From assembly GCA_900770255.1 (NCBI GenBank), contig CAAGJN010000067.1, positions 38,689-102,688 of the forward strand: a stretch of 64,000 nucleotides of DNA, given 5' to 3'. Origin of the DNA: Clostridia bacterium. Its GTDB lineage: Bacteria > Bacillota > Clostridia > Oscillospirales > Acutalibacteraceae. Position 1 is the first letter of the stretch, and each line of letters begins with the position of its first letter. The translations under genes were made by a program, and so were the position numbers. Below, piece by piece: positions 8,382 to 16,802 of this stretch. Under the pieces are notes generated by a model. It did no database searches and had not been told where the DNA came from. It was given only the letters and a program-made list of their open reading frames with translations.

Positions 8382-8387
8382 ATTATA
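8382..8387 (-). promoter_or_regulatory. -10 element of the tig promoter
   Basis: TATAAT on the minus strand, with a weak TAGAAA -35 candidate 17 bases upstream (8405-8410). It lies about 40 bases before the tig start codon. Confidence 0.5.
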
Positions 8388-8493
8388 TCAGAGATATGTT
8401 AAAATTTCTATACTAATTTTTATATTTTCTGCTAAAAATCAGATTTTTCTTTCACTTTCTCCTTAAAGGCCGCCTGTGTGTACATTTATTGGG

Positions 8494-9183
8494 TCATTTT
8501 TCTATAAGCTTAGGTAAAAATTCGAGATAATCACCCGAGATCAGCGAAAAATTTATTCCGTCGCGCTCGCCGTTGAAGGCGGTTTTGGTTGCAAAGGAAT
8601 GTAGATGACCGTAGTAGCAGCGCCTTATTTTATATTCGAGCAGAACGTCGTATATTTCGGGGCAGATCCCCTCCTGCGTAATAGGAGGATAGTGCAAAAA
8701 CACGACCGGCTCGCCGCCGAGCTCGAGCCCCGCCTCGATAGACGCGCGAAGCCGCCCCGCCTCGCGCAGAAGCACTTTTTTATCGGCATCCTGCTCCGCG
8801 TCAAAGAACCAGCCACGCGTGCCGCAGACCGAAACATCTCCGACCCGCTTTGCCGAATTATGCACGATGCTCAGCGTCTCAAAGCCTTTTTCGCAAAAAA
8901 AGCTTTCCATTTTTTTCACGGTGTTCCACCAATAGTCATGGTTGCCCTTCATGAGTATCTTCATGCCGGGCAAACTTTCGAGAAATTCAAAATCCCTCTG
9001 CGCTTCCTCGAGCGACATCGCCCACGACACATCGCCCGGGATGACGACGGTATCGTCCTCTGACACGACTGCACGCCAGTTTTTTTCGAGGCGCTGCACA
9101 TAGTCGCTCCAGCCCATGAAAATATCCATCGGCTTGTCCGCAGAAAGTGAAAGGTGCGTATCTGCAATTGCAAAAAGTGACAT
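8494..9183 (-). CDS. Metallophosphoesterase
   Basis: 229-residue calcineurin-like phosphoesterase. The metal-binding motifs occur in order: 'DTH' at residues 8-10, 'PGDVSWA', 'KGNHDYWW', 'HYPP' and 'GHLH'. The short start at 9183 is preferred because an AAAGGAG site precedes it and the DxH motif begins at residue 8 as in relatives; a longer frame upstream has no ribosome site. The family hydrolyses phosphomono- or diesters with two divalent metals; the substrate is unknown. No signal peptide, so cytosolic. Divergent from the DUF1540 gene. Confidence 0.88.
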   Translation of the reverse strand: MSLFAIADTHLSLSADKPMDIFMGWSDYVQRLEKNWRAVVSEDDTVVIPGDVSWAMSLEEAQRDFEFLESLPGMKILMKGNHDYWWNTVKKMESFFCEKGFETLSIVHNSAKRVGDVSVCGTRGWFFDAEQDADKKVLLREAGRLRASIEAGLELGGEPVVFLHYPPITQEGICPEIYDVLLEYKIRRCYYGHLHSFATKTAFNGERDGINFSLISGDYLEFLPKLIEK

Positions 9184-9274
9184 CGCGCTCTCCTTTTTCC
9201 TTAATAATACCGCATGCGGCGGGCAGAATATTTTTGCGGGATCACCCGCAATAAACATCCGGAGGTAAATAAAA

Positions 9275-9451
9275 ATGGACAAGGTCATCAAGGACATCCG
9301 CTGCAACGCGTGCAACTGCGTCCACCACGCGGACGACTATAAGTGCACCGCAGGTCACATTGAGATCGGCAATACAAACGCCTGCTCAAGTCAGGACACA
9401 TTGTGCTCGACCTTCGAGCTCGATAACTCGAAAAAGCACTGCGGCTGCTGA
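9275..9451 (+). CDS. Small Cys-rich DUF1540 protein
   Basis: 58-residue protein with nine cysteines spaced as in DUF1540: 'IRCNACNCVHH' at the N-terminus, then 'YKCTAGHIEIG', 'ACSS', 'LCSTFE' and a terminal 'CGC'. DUF1540 proteins are small, probably metal-binding, and often present in spore formers; no biochemical role is established. A GGAGGT site lies 8 bases before the ATG. A perfect hairpin (TTGCGGG-ATCA-CCCGCAA, 9234-9251) sits just before the ribosome site and may influence its translation. Convergent with thrC. Confidence 0.85.
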   Translation: MDKVIKDIRCNACNCVHHADDYKCTAGHIEIGNTNACSSQDTLCSTFELDNSKKHCGC

Positions 9452-9470
9452 ACACGGGGAACGCCCCGCG

Positions 9471-10967
9471 TCAGATATTAAGCAGCCTGTAAACTGCCTT
9501 CTCCATGCTGTCCCTGTCGCAGACGTCGGAGAATCTCACGGTTTTATCCCTGAGACCGGCGAGCTGCGGGGGGCAGCTTGCCTTTGTTACGCGGGCGAGC
9601 TCGCCGACCATGGCAAACTCGTCGAGGCCGTCGGATGCGCCGGGCTCAACAGCGTCAAGCACGCTGCGGCTGAACTTGAAGGGATTTGCGGTCGAGGCTA
9701 TTACCGTCGGAGTCGTGTCGCCGGAAGCCTCTGTGTATTTTTCATATACATTTATGCCGACGGCCGTGTGGGTGTCGCACAGATAGCCGTGGCTTTCAAA
9801 GGTATTTCTGATCGTATCTTTCGTGCCCTCGTCGTCGCAGCAGCCTGCGGAGAATATTGAATTTATCTTCTCCATGACGTCTGCGGGCATGGTGTATTTG
9901 CCCTTTGACTTGAGATCGGCCATCATCTCGCGCACGAACGCATCCGAATAGCCGCTCGCAATGAAGAGCAGGCGCTCGAGGTTGCTTGAAATGAGAATAT
10001 CCATAGAGGGCGAAGAGGTGGTGTAGAAGCTGCGGTTGACATCATACACTCCCGTCTCAAAGAAGTCGGTGAGGACGCGGTTCTTATTTGACGCGCAGAT
10101 CAGGCGGTTGACAGGCAGTCCCATCTCCCGCGCATAATAGGCGGCGAGGATATTGCCGAAGTTACCCGTCGGGACAACTATATTTATCTTATCTCCCGCC
10201 GCGATCCTGCCGTTTTTGAGCATATCGCAGTAAGCGGAGAAATAATAGACTATCTGCGGCACGAGACGACCCCAGTTGATGGAATTTGCGGAGGAGAACG
10301 CCATGCCGTGCTCCGCAAGCACCTTGCCGATCTCCTTGTCCGTGAATATCGACTTGACGCCGGTCTGAGCGTCGTCAAAGTTGCCCTTTATCGCGCAGAC
10401 CGCTACATTTTTCCCCTCCTGAGTGGTCATCTGGAGCTTCTGCATGGGGCTGACGCCCTCGTCGGGATAGAACACGAGAATCCTTGTCCCCTCGACATCC
10501 ATGAAGCCCTCAAGCGCCGCTTTTCCGGTATCGCCCGAAGTGGCTACTAGAATGACCGTCTCGCGGGTTCCGACGGCCTTCTTGACGGAGACCGTCATGA
10601 GCCTCGGGAGCATCTGGAGCGCCATATCCTTGAACGCGCAGGTCGGGCCGCGCCAGAGCTCAAGGATCTCCTCGCCCGCTCTGAGCTCATGGATCGGAGC
10701 AATATCGGGAGAAGAAAATTTATTGCCGCCATAAGCGCCCTCGACGCAGTACGCGAGCTCCTCCTCGGTAAAATCAGTCAGATACAGTCCGAGAAGCTTT
10801 TTCGCGCGCTCGACATAAGTCATATCGGCCATTGCAGCGATATCGTCAAGGCTTACTCCGGGAATCTCAACAGGCACAAACAGACCGCCGTCGGCTGAAA
10901 TACCCGACGCGATCGCCCAAGCCGAGCTGACATCAACTTTTTTGTCTCTTGTACTCGTGTAGCGCAT
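9471..10967 (-). CDS. thrC: Threonine synthase
   Basis: 498-residue PLP enzyme converting O-phosphohomoserine to threonine, the last step of threonine biosynthesis. The length and the N-terminal 'MRYTSTRDKKVDVSSAWAI' mark it as the long (E. coli/fungal-type) class. The PLP lysine is in 'GPTCAFKDMALQ', and the phosphate-binding loop is 'VATSGDTGKAALEGF'. A GAGG site is located about 12 bases upstream. It is not linked to hom or thrB here; a possible homoserine kinase is at 44516-45727. Confidence 0.96.
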   Translation of the reverse strand: MRYTSTRDKKVDVSSAWAIASGISADGGLFVPVEIPGVSLDDIAAMADMTYVERAKKLLGLYLTDFTEEELAYCVEGAYGGNKFSSPDIAPIHELRAGEEILELWRGPTCAFKDMALQMLPRLMTVSVKKAVGTRETVILVATSGDTGKAALEGFMDVEGTRILVFYPDEGVSPMQKLQMTTQEGKNVAVCAIKGNFDDAQTGVKSIFTDKEIGKVLAEHGMAFSSANSINWGRLVPQIVYYFSAYCDMLKNGRIAAGDKINIVVPTGNFGNILAAYYAREMGLPVNRLICASNKNRVLTDFFETGVYDVNRSFYTTSSPSMDILISSNLERLLFIASGYSDAFVREMMADLKSKGKYTMPADVMEKINSIFSAGCCDDEGTKDTIRNTFESHGYLCDTHTAVGINVYEKYTEASGDTTPTVIASTANPFKFSRSVLDAVEPGASDGLDEFAMVGELARVTKASCPPQLAGLRDKTVRFSDVCDRDSMEKAVYRLLNI

Positions 10968-11003
10968 AAAAATATCATTCCTCTGTTTTTGGATTACATT
11001 TGA

Positions 11004-11924
11004 TTATAACATATTGTTGGGTCGATGTAAAATATTTTCAAAAAAGTGTGCGGCGTTTTCATAAAATATTTTGCTGCATATTTCAGGCGGTATGCCGTTT
11101 TTCTCAAAATGCAAATATATTGCGGGAATTTTTTCAATTCCGCGCAGCTCGTCGGAAATTTTGCAGCCGTCATAATCCGAACCGATACACAGCGCGTTTT
11201 CTCCGCCGAGCGACAGGATATGCTCCGCATGGCGAAGCAGATCGTCCATACCGCCGCTGCCGCCTAAAAAATCGCAGAAAAAGTTAAGCCCGATCAGCCC
11301 GCCGCGCTGTACTATGATCTTTATCTGATCATCGGACAGCGAACGCGGGTTTTCATACACAGAGCGCGCGTTTGAATGGCTTGCGATAAACGGAGAAGCC
11401 GTCAAGCGCGCGACGTCGAAAAAGCCCTTGTCGCTCAGATGAGAAACGTCCGTGACTATGCCTATCCGGTCAAAGGCTCGCACGAGCTCCTCTCCCCACT
11501 CGGTAAGCCCGCCGCCCGCCTTGCAGCCGCCGCCCGCGCGGTTTTGCCCGTTCCAGGTAAGTGTGACGAGCCTCAGGCCTCGTTCATAGAGCAGCTCGAG
11601 TCTTTCAATACTGTTTATTCCCTTGGAATTTTCCATCGCGAGCACCGAGCCGCGCTGCGCCGCGCGCACATCACCGGGATACAGTATCGGCGAAAATGCC
11701 GCCCTACTGCGAAGCTCGGAGCAATAAAAATCACACGCCGAGTCAAAGTAGGCCTCGGCGCATGATGCGTCCATAGTATCAGGTATAAAGACGGCGAAAA
11801 CCTGATTCCACCGCCCGAAATCTTTGCCTGTGCAAAAATCAACGTCCGCACTGTTGGCGTAAAGGCTCATTTTTTTTGCCATACAGACGGTCAGTGTATC
11901 GCAATGCAGGTCAAAAAAATCCAT
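11004..11924 (-). CDS. Membrane dipeptidase (peptidase family M19)
   Basis: 306-residue dinuclear zinc dipeptidase of the renal-dipeptidase family. Zinc ligands and active-site features appear as 'DLHCDTL' (residues 5-11), 'AMENSKG', 'DVSHLSD', 'IASHSNAR' and 'GSDYDG'. Members cleave dipeptides, including some with a D-residue or dehydro-residue at the C-terminal position. No signal peptide is visible, so it is probably cytosolic. It lies upstream of thrC on the same strand, 36 bases away, so co-transcription is possible. Confidence 0.92.
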   Translation of the reverse strand: MDFFDLHCDTLTVCMAKKMSLYANSADVDFCTGKDFGRWNQVFAVFIPDTMDASCAEAYFDSACDFYCSELRSRAAFSPILYPGDVRAAQRGSVLAMENSKGINSIERLELLYERGLRLVTLTWNGQNRAGGGCKAGGGLTEWGEELVRAFDRIGIVTDVSHLSDKGFFDVARLTASPFIASHSNARSVYENPRSLSDDQIKIIVQRGGLIGLNFFCDFLGGSGGMDDLLRHAEHILSLGGENALCIGSDYDGCKISDELRGIEKIPAIYLHFEKNGIPPEICSKIFYENAAHFFENILHRPNNML

Positions 11925-11968
11925 ATTATCACCCGGATAATGATATTTTCTGCCGCGCCGCGATATGA

Positions 11969-12340
11969 CTAAAAACTGCTGTCAAAAGCATTTTCGATAT
12001 ATTCGCAGCCCAGAGCTTCGTTATTTTTACCGAGCGTCACCTCGGCGACATCGAAACGCGGCTGAAGATCATATGGGTTATTCTGAATAAAGACAGCGGC
12101 GGTTTTAACTATCCTCTCCTGCTTTCTGAAATCGACCGCCTCGCGTCCCTTGGCTATGGAGCCGCATGAGCGAGTCTTGACCTCGGTGAACACAAGAAAG
12201 CCGTCCTTCTGGGCGATTATGTCTATCTCGCCCATACGGCAGCGGTAGTTTGCGGTGATGATCTCATAGCCGTGCTCGCGCATATACCGCGCGGCGAAAA
12301 TCTCGCCCCAGAGCCCCGGTTTTTCCTTTTCGCTGAGCAT
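11969..12340 (-). CDS. YraN family protein (UPF0102)
   Basis: 123-residue protein of the YraN/UPF0102 family, with a restriction-endonuclease-like fold. Conserved segments are 'GEIFAARYMREHGYEI', 'NYRCRMGEIDIIAQKDGFLVFTEVKTR' (with the PD-(E/D)xK-type E-I-D...E-V-K pattern) and 'KQERIVKTA'. Its function is not settled; it is usually linked to rnhB, as here. The ATG at 12340 is chosen because a GGAGG site lies 10 bases upstream; the nearer TTG is too close to it. It starts two bases after the rnhB stop. Confidence 0.9.
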   Translation of the reverse strand: MLSEKEKPGLWGEIFAARYMREHGYEIITANYRCRMGEIDIIAQKDGFLVFTEVKTRSCGSIAKGREAVDFRKQERIVKTAAVFIQNNPYDLQPRFDVAEVTLGKNNEALGCEYIENAFDSSF

Positions 12341-12342
12341 TT

Positions 12343-12957
12343 TTACCAATCCTCCGGCAGCTTTTTGAGAAACGTCTTTCTGTGCACGGGAGAGACGCCG
12401 TATTCGCGTATTTTTTCGTAGTGCAGCTTTGTGCCGTAGCCCTTGTGCTTTTTAAAGCAATATTCCGGATACTGTTCGTCGAGGGTCAGCATATAATGAT
12501 CCCTGCTGACCTTTGCCATAATAGACGCAGCGGCAATGGATGCGCTGAGAGAATCGCCCTTGACGATCGCCTTTGACGGCACGGGCAGGCCGGGCAGCTT
12601 ATTGCCGTCAACGAACGCGGCCTGCGGCCTTTCAGGCAGAGCCTCAAACGCGCGGCGCATAGCGAGGAAGGTCGCGTTGAGGATATTGAGCTCGTCTATC
12701 TCCTCGACGCTCGCGCTCGCCACAGCGAAGAGTGCATGCTCCTTTATTTGCAAAAAGAGCTGCTCGCGCTTTTTATCGCTGAGCTTTTTTGAATCGTCGA
12801 GTCCCTCGATGACAAAGTCACGGGGAAGTATGACGGCGGCGGCGAATACGGGGCCCGCAAGCGGGCCGCGCCCCGCCTCGTCGATGCCGCAGACACAGTC
12901 AAAGCCGTGCTCCGCGGCGGTTCTTTCGTAGTAATAACGGTCTATATCCTGAGCCAT
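12343..12957 (-). CDS. rnhB: Ribonuclease HII
   Basis: 204-residue endonuclease that cuts RNA in RNA-DNA hybrids and starts the removal of misincorporated ribonucleotides. Motifs: 'GIDEAGRGPLAGPV' (catalytic Asp-Glu), 'LDDSKKLSDKKRE', and the conserved 'ASIMAKVSRD' and 'GYGT..H' regions. The start at 12957 has a GGAGGG site and lies one base after the stop of the CapA gene, so it is coupled to it. Linkage to rplS-lepB-rbgA and yraN is the conserved arrangement in Firmicutes. Confidence 0.96.
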   Translation of the reverse strand: MAQDIDRYYYERTAAEHGFDCVCGIDEAGRGPLAGPVFAAAVILPRDFVIEGLDDSKKLSDKKREQLFLQIKEHALFAVASASVEEIDELNILNATFLAMRRAFEALPERPQAAFVDGNKLPGLPVPSKAIVKGDSLSASIAAASIMAKVSRDHYMLTLDEQYPEYCFKKHKGYGTKLHYEKIREYGVSPVHRKTFLKKLPEDW

Positions 12958-12958
12958 A

Positions 12959-14131
12959 TCAGCCCTCCAGAAATTCTTCGCTGATAACATCTCTCATAAG
13001 CGAATTGAGATAGTCAAGGCTGAATGACGGGGTGTAGGCGCGCACGCCGTGGCGCGAGGCGAGCTCTTCGGTATAATCGGCGAGATTATAAACTCTGACG
13101 TTTGAAAATCCCTGATCGTAATGAGTAACTGTGCCTGTAAACTTCGCCTTGGTCACTTCCGTCTTTCCGGTCTGATAATTTTTTGTGACGGTAATGTGCA
13201 TCATGCCGCCGAGCATTCTCGGACCTCTGTCCTGAGCGGAGATAAAGTTGCCCAGAGAGTAGATGACAAGCACATTTCTGCCGTCCGCGGCGGTGATATA
13301 TTCCACGGGCTGAATGACGTGCGGATGCGTGCCGATGATAATATCCGCGCCCCAGTCCGCAAGCTTCTGAGCGAGCTCATGCTGACGCTCCGTCGGGGTG
13401 TGAGTATACTCCTCGCCCCAGTGAACGCTGACTATCGTCATGTCGCTGATTTCCGACGCCTCCTTGACTCGCTGCTCAATCCTGCTTTCATCCGAGCCGA
13501 GCATGAGAATCGTCTCCGCGCCCTCGGGCAGGCTCAGCCCGTTGGTGGGGTCGGTAAGTCCCACATAGGCAAATTTGACGCCCTTTACCGTGGTTGTCGG
13601 GACGGTCTTGTAGTCCTCCTCGTCGAGGTAGGCTCCGCAGAACACGACATCCTTGCTTTTCCAGTATTTTATAGCATTGCGAAGCCCGCTCTCGCCCTTG
13701 TCGAGCGAGTGGTTGTTCGCGATATTGAACACATCGAAGCCGATCTTCACCATCTCGTCGCCGAGCTCGGTCGGAGAGTTGAAGCAGGGATAAGTGCTCG
13801 GAGCCTTCTCGGGGTCGATGATCGTCTCCTGGTTTATCATGCTGATATCTGCCGCCGCTATCGTCTTTGCGACGTTTTTATAGGCATATGAAAAATCGTA
13901 GCCGCCGTCCGAGGATCGGGCATGCGCCTGATTATATATTACGCCGTGAATGAGATTGTCGCCGACGGCGAGAAGCTCAACGCTCACGGGGGCACGGGCG
14001 TCGGCTGTGGTCTGCTCCTGCTCCTGAGCCTGAACGTCGGGGCTGTCAACAGGCGTCACCTTGGAGCATGAGCATAGCATCAAAATAGCCACCAGAAGAG
14101 CGGATATTTTTAAAGCGGCCGTATTTTTCAT
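12959..14131 (-). CDS. CapA family lipoprotein (poly-gamma-glutamate synthesis-like)
   Basis: 390-residue protein with a lipoprotein signal peptide: a hydrophobic core and lipobox 'LCSC', giving Cys22 as the likely lipidated residue. The mature part is a CapA/PgsA-type calcineurin-like domain: 'VGDNLIHGV', 'INQETII', 'IANNHSLDKG', 'SVHWGEEY' and 'IGTHPHVIQPVEY'. It would sit on the outer face of the membrane. CapA in Bacillus takes part in capsule poly-gamma-glutamate handling, but lone CapA-like proteins are common and their roles are unclear; no pgsBC genes are nearby. It is located within the rbgA-rnhB cluster. Confidence 0.88.
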   Translation of the reverse strand: MKNTAALKISALLVAILMLCSCSKVTPVDSPDVQAQEQEQTTADARAPVSVELLAVGDNLIHGVIYNQAHARSSDGGYDFSYAYKNVAKTIAAADISMINQETIIDPEKAPSTYPCFNSPTELGDEMVKIGFDVFNIANNHSLDKGESGLRNAIKYWKSKDVVFCGAYLDEEDYKTVPTTTVKGVKFAYVGLTDPTNGLSLPEGAETILMLGSDESRIEQRVKEASEISDMTIVSVHWGEEYTHTPTERQHELAQKLADWGADIIIGTHPHVIQPVEYITAADGRNVLVIYSLGNFISAQDRGPRMLGGMMHITVTKNYQTGKTEVTKAKFTGTVTHYDQGFSNVRVYNLADYTEELASRHGVRAYTPSFSLDYLNSLMRDVISEEFLEG

Positions 14132-14152
14132 AAACTTTCTCTCCTTGTTATG

Positions 14153-15007
14153 TCAATCCAGGGTTATTCTTCCGAGCTTGCCCGCGCGGTACTCGTCGAG
14201 GAGCATGACTGCCGCGCGCTCGGTATCCGGCTCGCCGCCGCTTATGAGCATTCCGCGCTTTCTTGCGAGCAGCTCAAGACGCTCGAATTCCTCCGTATCG
14301 GGCGAAAATTCGAGCTTGTAGCGCTCCTTTATCCGCTCGGGATAGTTTTCATACATTATTGTCAGAAACCGCGCTGCGATAAGCTCGATGTCGAGTATCG
14401 TATCCTTGACGGAACCGATAAACGCGAGGCGAAGACCAACCTCGGGATCGTCGAATTTCGGCCAGAGCACACCCGGCGTATCGAGCAGCTCGATGCCGCT
14501 GCCGATATTGAACCACTGGTTCTGGCGCGTCACTCCGGGCTTATCGGCGACCTTCGCCTTATTCTTACCCGCCATACGGTTGATGAACGACGACTTGCCG
14601 GTGTTCGGTATTCCGACGACCATGAGCCGAAGCGGCTTTCCGGCCATGCCCTTTTGGGCGTTAGCCTCTATCCTTTCGCTGAGCATACGGCGCACCGCCG
14701 GGGCAAACGCATTGAGTCCCTTGCCGGAACGGCAGTCAACGGCAATCGCCGTCACACCCTGCGACGAAAGCTCCGATATCCTGCGCCGAGTTGCGTTTTC
14801 ATCGGCAAGATCGCATTTATTGAGCACGACCATAAGCGGCTTTCGGCCTATGAGCTCGGGCAGTTCGGGATTTCGGCTGCTCACGGGCACGCGCGCATCG
14901 ACTATTTCAACCACCGCATCAACAAGCGGCAGGCTCTCTTTTATCTGTCTGCGGGTTTTGGCCATATGACCCGGAAACCACTGAACATAAAGCTCTCCGT
15001 TTTCCAA
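14153..15007 (-). CDS. rbgA: Ribosome biogenesis GTPase YlqF/RbgA
   Basis: 284-residue circularly permuted GTPase required late in 50S subunit assembly. The G motifs occur in permuted order: G4 'LNKCDL' before G1 'GIPNTGKSSFIN', then G3 'DTPG'. The N-terminal 'VQWFPGHMAKTRRQI' is the family signature. It sits between lepB-like genes and rnhB as in other Firmicutes. It appears to have its own promoter (TTGTAA, 17 bases, TATACT at 15133-15105 on the minus strand). An AAGGAGG site precedes the ATG. Confidence 0.95.
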   Translation of the reverse strand: MENGELYVQWFPGHMAKTRRQIKESLPLVDAVVEIVDARVPVSSRNPELPELIGRKPLMVVLNKCDLADENATRRRISELSSQGVTAIAVDCRSGKGLNAFAPAVRRMLSERIEANAQKGMAGKPLRLMVVGIPNTGKSSFINRMAGKNKAKVADKPGVTRQNQWFNIGSGIELLDTPGVLWPKFDDPEVGLRLAFIGSVKDTILDIELIAARFLTIMYENYPERIKERYKLEFSPDTEEFERLELLARKRGMLISGGEPDTERAAVMLLDEYRAGKLGRITLD

Positions 15008-15104
15008 AGCTTTTCCTCCTTAAAGAACCTTTTTGCCGACCCCGGCTCCCATTATCCGAGAGCACGGAGCGGCCGTCGGGCCGCAATTTTGCTGTTCTGA
15101 CTTG

Positions 15105-15133
15105 AGTATACCAAAATGCCGCCGTTTTTACAA
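15105..15133 (-). promoter_or_regulatory. SigA promoter of the rbgA-capA-rnhB-yraN transcript
   Basis: On the minus strand TTGTAA (15133-15128), 17-base spacer, TATACT (15110-15105). The leader contains a GCGGCC...GGCCGC hairpin near 15067-15085. Confidence 0.6.
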
Positions 15134-15235
15134 GTAGCGCCGCACGGACAAGAACTAACACAAAAAAATTGAGCAAAAAAAGCGGGGCTCATAAAACAGT
15201 CAACAGTCACAGTGGTTTGTTCTGCTGTGGCCGTC

Positions 15236-15264
15236 TTGTATTTTATCCTGTTATGTGATAATAT
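15236..15264 (+). promoter_or_regulatory. SigA promoter of the zinc-ribbon membrane protein gene
   Basis: TTGTAT (15236-15241), 17-base spacer, TAATAT (15259-15264). It would start RNA near 15271, about 45 bases before the ATG at 15315. The stretch between rbgA and this gene (15008-15314) holds only the two promoters and short hairpins. Confidence 0.6.
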
Positions 15265-15349
15265 GAAAATGAAAAGACCTACAAACCGAAATTTGTGAAG
15301 GTGAACAGTTCAACATGAAAAGATACTTTCACGGACATTCCTTCTTACA

Positions 15350-15928
15350 TTGATTACTTTCATCATTGCTTTGGGCATAATTGGATTACGATTTGCAAAT
15401 GGAGGGGTTATGAAACCAACATATATTATGAAAGAGGTATGTATCCGTCCCGAAAACAAGAAAAAGGATGGTCTTGAATTTGTTGTCAGAGAAGGAGATA
15501 TAATTCTCGATAAAGGCTTCCGATTTGAAGTGCTGCCTGCCAAATGGGATTTTACAAAACCAATCACACGAAAGAAGATTCCAAATACTCCGTTAAAGCA
15601 TTCGGAAAGGCTATTACGAATAAAAGAACTGGGTGAAGATTCAGCAGTGGTTGCCATACTGAATCAGGAAACAAACTACGAAGGTGCGGACACACTGGTT
15701 ACAATAGAGAATGAACGTCTCGTAACGGTAAAATACGGCGAAAAATTCTCCGTTTTGGCAAAAGAGCAAGTTGACGATTCACCTTCCGCAATTACCTATG
15801 AATTTATCATAGTAGATAAATCAGAACCGCAGGAGCAGAAAGTGCAGAACTTCTGCACTGAATGCGGTAAGAAATTGATAAAGGGCGATAAGTTCTGCCG
15901 TGAATGCGGTACGCCTGTATTTCAGTAA
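15350..15928 (+). CDS. Membrane-anchored protein with C-terminal double zinc ribbon; N-terminus probably frameshifted
   Basis: The open frame gives up to 192 residues: a hydrophobic N-terminal anchor (about 1-20), a central domain I do not recognise, and a C-terminal zinc ribbon 'FCTECGKKL...KFCRECGTPVF' with two CxxC pairs. A natural ATG at 15315 lies in another frame and runs into a stop after 12 codons. One extra A in its A4 tract would join ATG-AAA-AAG to the frame shown, creating a normal signal-anchor start (MKKILSRTF...). Without that, translation would start at TTG 15350 or at ATG 15410, the latter after GGAGGGG but without the anchor. The gene is AT-rich compared with its neighbours and interrupts a conserved minus-strand cluster, which suggests acquisition. 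Confidence 0.65.
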   Translation: MITFIIALGIIGLRFANGGVMKPTYIMKEVCIRPENKKKDGLEFVVREGDIILDKGFRFEVLPAKWDFTKPITRKKIPNTPLKHSERLLRIKELGEDSAVVAILNQETNYEGADTLVTIENERLVTVKYGEKFSVLAKEQVDDSPSAITYEFIIVDKSEPQEQKVQNFCTECGKKLIKGDKFCRECGTPVFQ

Positions 15929-16011
15929 AATGTACAGATAAATTCCGATTTGTCAAAAAAATATAAGGGCTCACTTTTATACGGGATAATCCCGTATGTG
16001 TGCTCTGTGAA

Positions 16012-16051
16012 GCAAAACGCCCCGGGTATTTGAATGTCCGGAGCGTTTTGC
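16012..16051. terminator. GC-rich hairpin after the zinc-ribbon gene
   Basis: Long inverted repeat GCAAAACGC.CCGG / CCGG.GCGTTTTGC. A smaller palindrome (ACGGGATAATCCCGT) precedes it at about 15981-15995. Confidence 0.6.
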
Positions 16052-16109
16052 GTCACTGTGTTCCGAACAAGGGACTGTATCCCTTGCGCCGCTTTTCGGC
16101 TATCTGCTT

Positions 16110-16150
16110 AAGGCAAAAGGCGTGACCACGAAAGTCACGCCTTTTGCCTT
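16110..16150. terminator. Bidirectional terminator with 17-bp perfect stem
   Basis: AAGGCAAAAGGCGTGAC pairs perfectly with GTCACGCCTTTTGCCTT. It ends the plus-strand zinc-ribbon gene and the minus-strand signal peptidase transcript. Confidence 0.85.
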
Positions 16151-16198
16151 ATTAACTGTCTTATGAACACTCCGCCAAGACGGGTCTTATATTCCTTT

Positions 16199-16777
16199 TC
16201 AGCCGTTAAAGTTGTAATACACGTCCCACTGGCCAAACGGCATTATCCTGCCGACTACCTTGCCCATTATATAGCGCTCATCAATGAAGCCGACGACGGT
16301 CATGCGGCTGTCAGTCGAGTCGTTGCGGTTGTCGCCCATAACAAAGAGGCAGCCCTCGGGAACAACCGTCGGATATTCCATGTTGCCGGAGGTGTAGGTC
16401 GGCTCGAGCGTATATTTCTCCTCAAGCGCCTTACCGTCAACATAAACAATCCCTTTTTCCGTGTCGATATCGACTGTCTGCCCACCCGTCGCGATAACGC
16501 GCTTTATCAGCGTCTTGTGCATGGCGTTGGGCTGCGAGACGATGACTATATCGCCGTAGCTGAAATGGTGCTTGGTCGAGGTTATCGCAACTGTATCGCC
16601 GTTATTGAGCGTCGGGTTCATCGAAGCGCCCGACACGACGAGTACGCGTGTGACAAACGTGAACACTACCGCTATCACCGCTACCGCAGAGACAATGACG
16701 GACACTATATCATAGATGTTGCTAACGGCCTTGCTCGTCTTCTTTTCGCTGTTCACCTGAAGTTCATTTTCCTGCAT
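16199..16777 (-). CDS. lepB: Signal peptidase I (second of tandem pair)
   Basis: 192-residue type I signal peptidase with one N-terminal membrane anchor (about 22-48). The catalytic Ser is in 'VSGASMNPTL' and the Lys in 'LIKRVIATGGQTVDI'; box E is 'GDNRNDSTDSR'. It releases secreted proteins from the membrane by cutting their signal peptides. It lies 25 bases after another lepB gene on the same strand. The two share the overall plan but differ clearly, so the duplication is old or they have different substrate preferences. Confidence 0.95.
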   Translation of the reverse strand: MQENELQVNSEKKTSKAVSNIYDIVSVIVSAVAVIAVVFTFVTRVLVVSGASMNPTLNNGDTVAITSTKHHFSYGDIVIVSQPNAMHKTLIKRVIATGGQTVDIDTEKGIVYVDGKALEEKYTLEPTYTSGNMEYPTVVPEGCLFVMGDNRNDSTDSRMTVVGFIDERYIMGKVVGRIMPFGQWDVYYNFNG

Positions 16778-16802
16778 AACAAATCGCCTTCAAATAAAAT
16801 TC

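Noticed and set aside
14150..15100. 316-codon plus-strand frame opposite rbgA
   Set aside because: rbgA shows all permuted GTPase motifs in the other strand; the plus frame has none.
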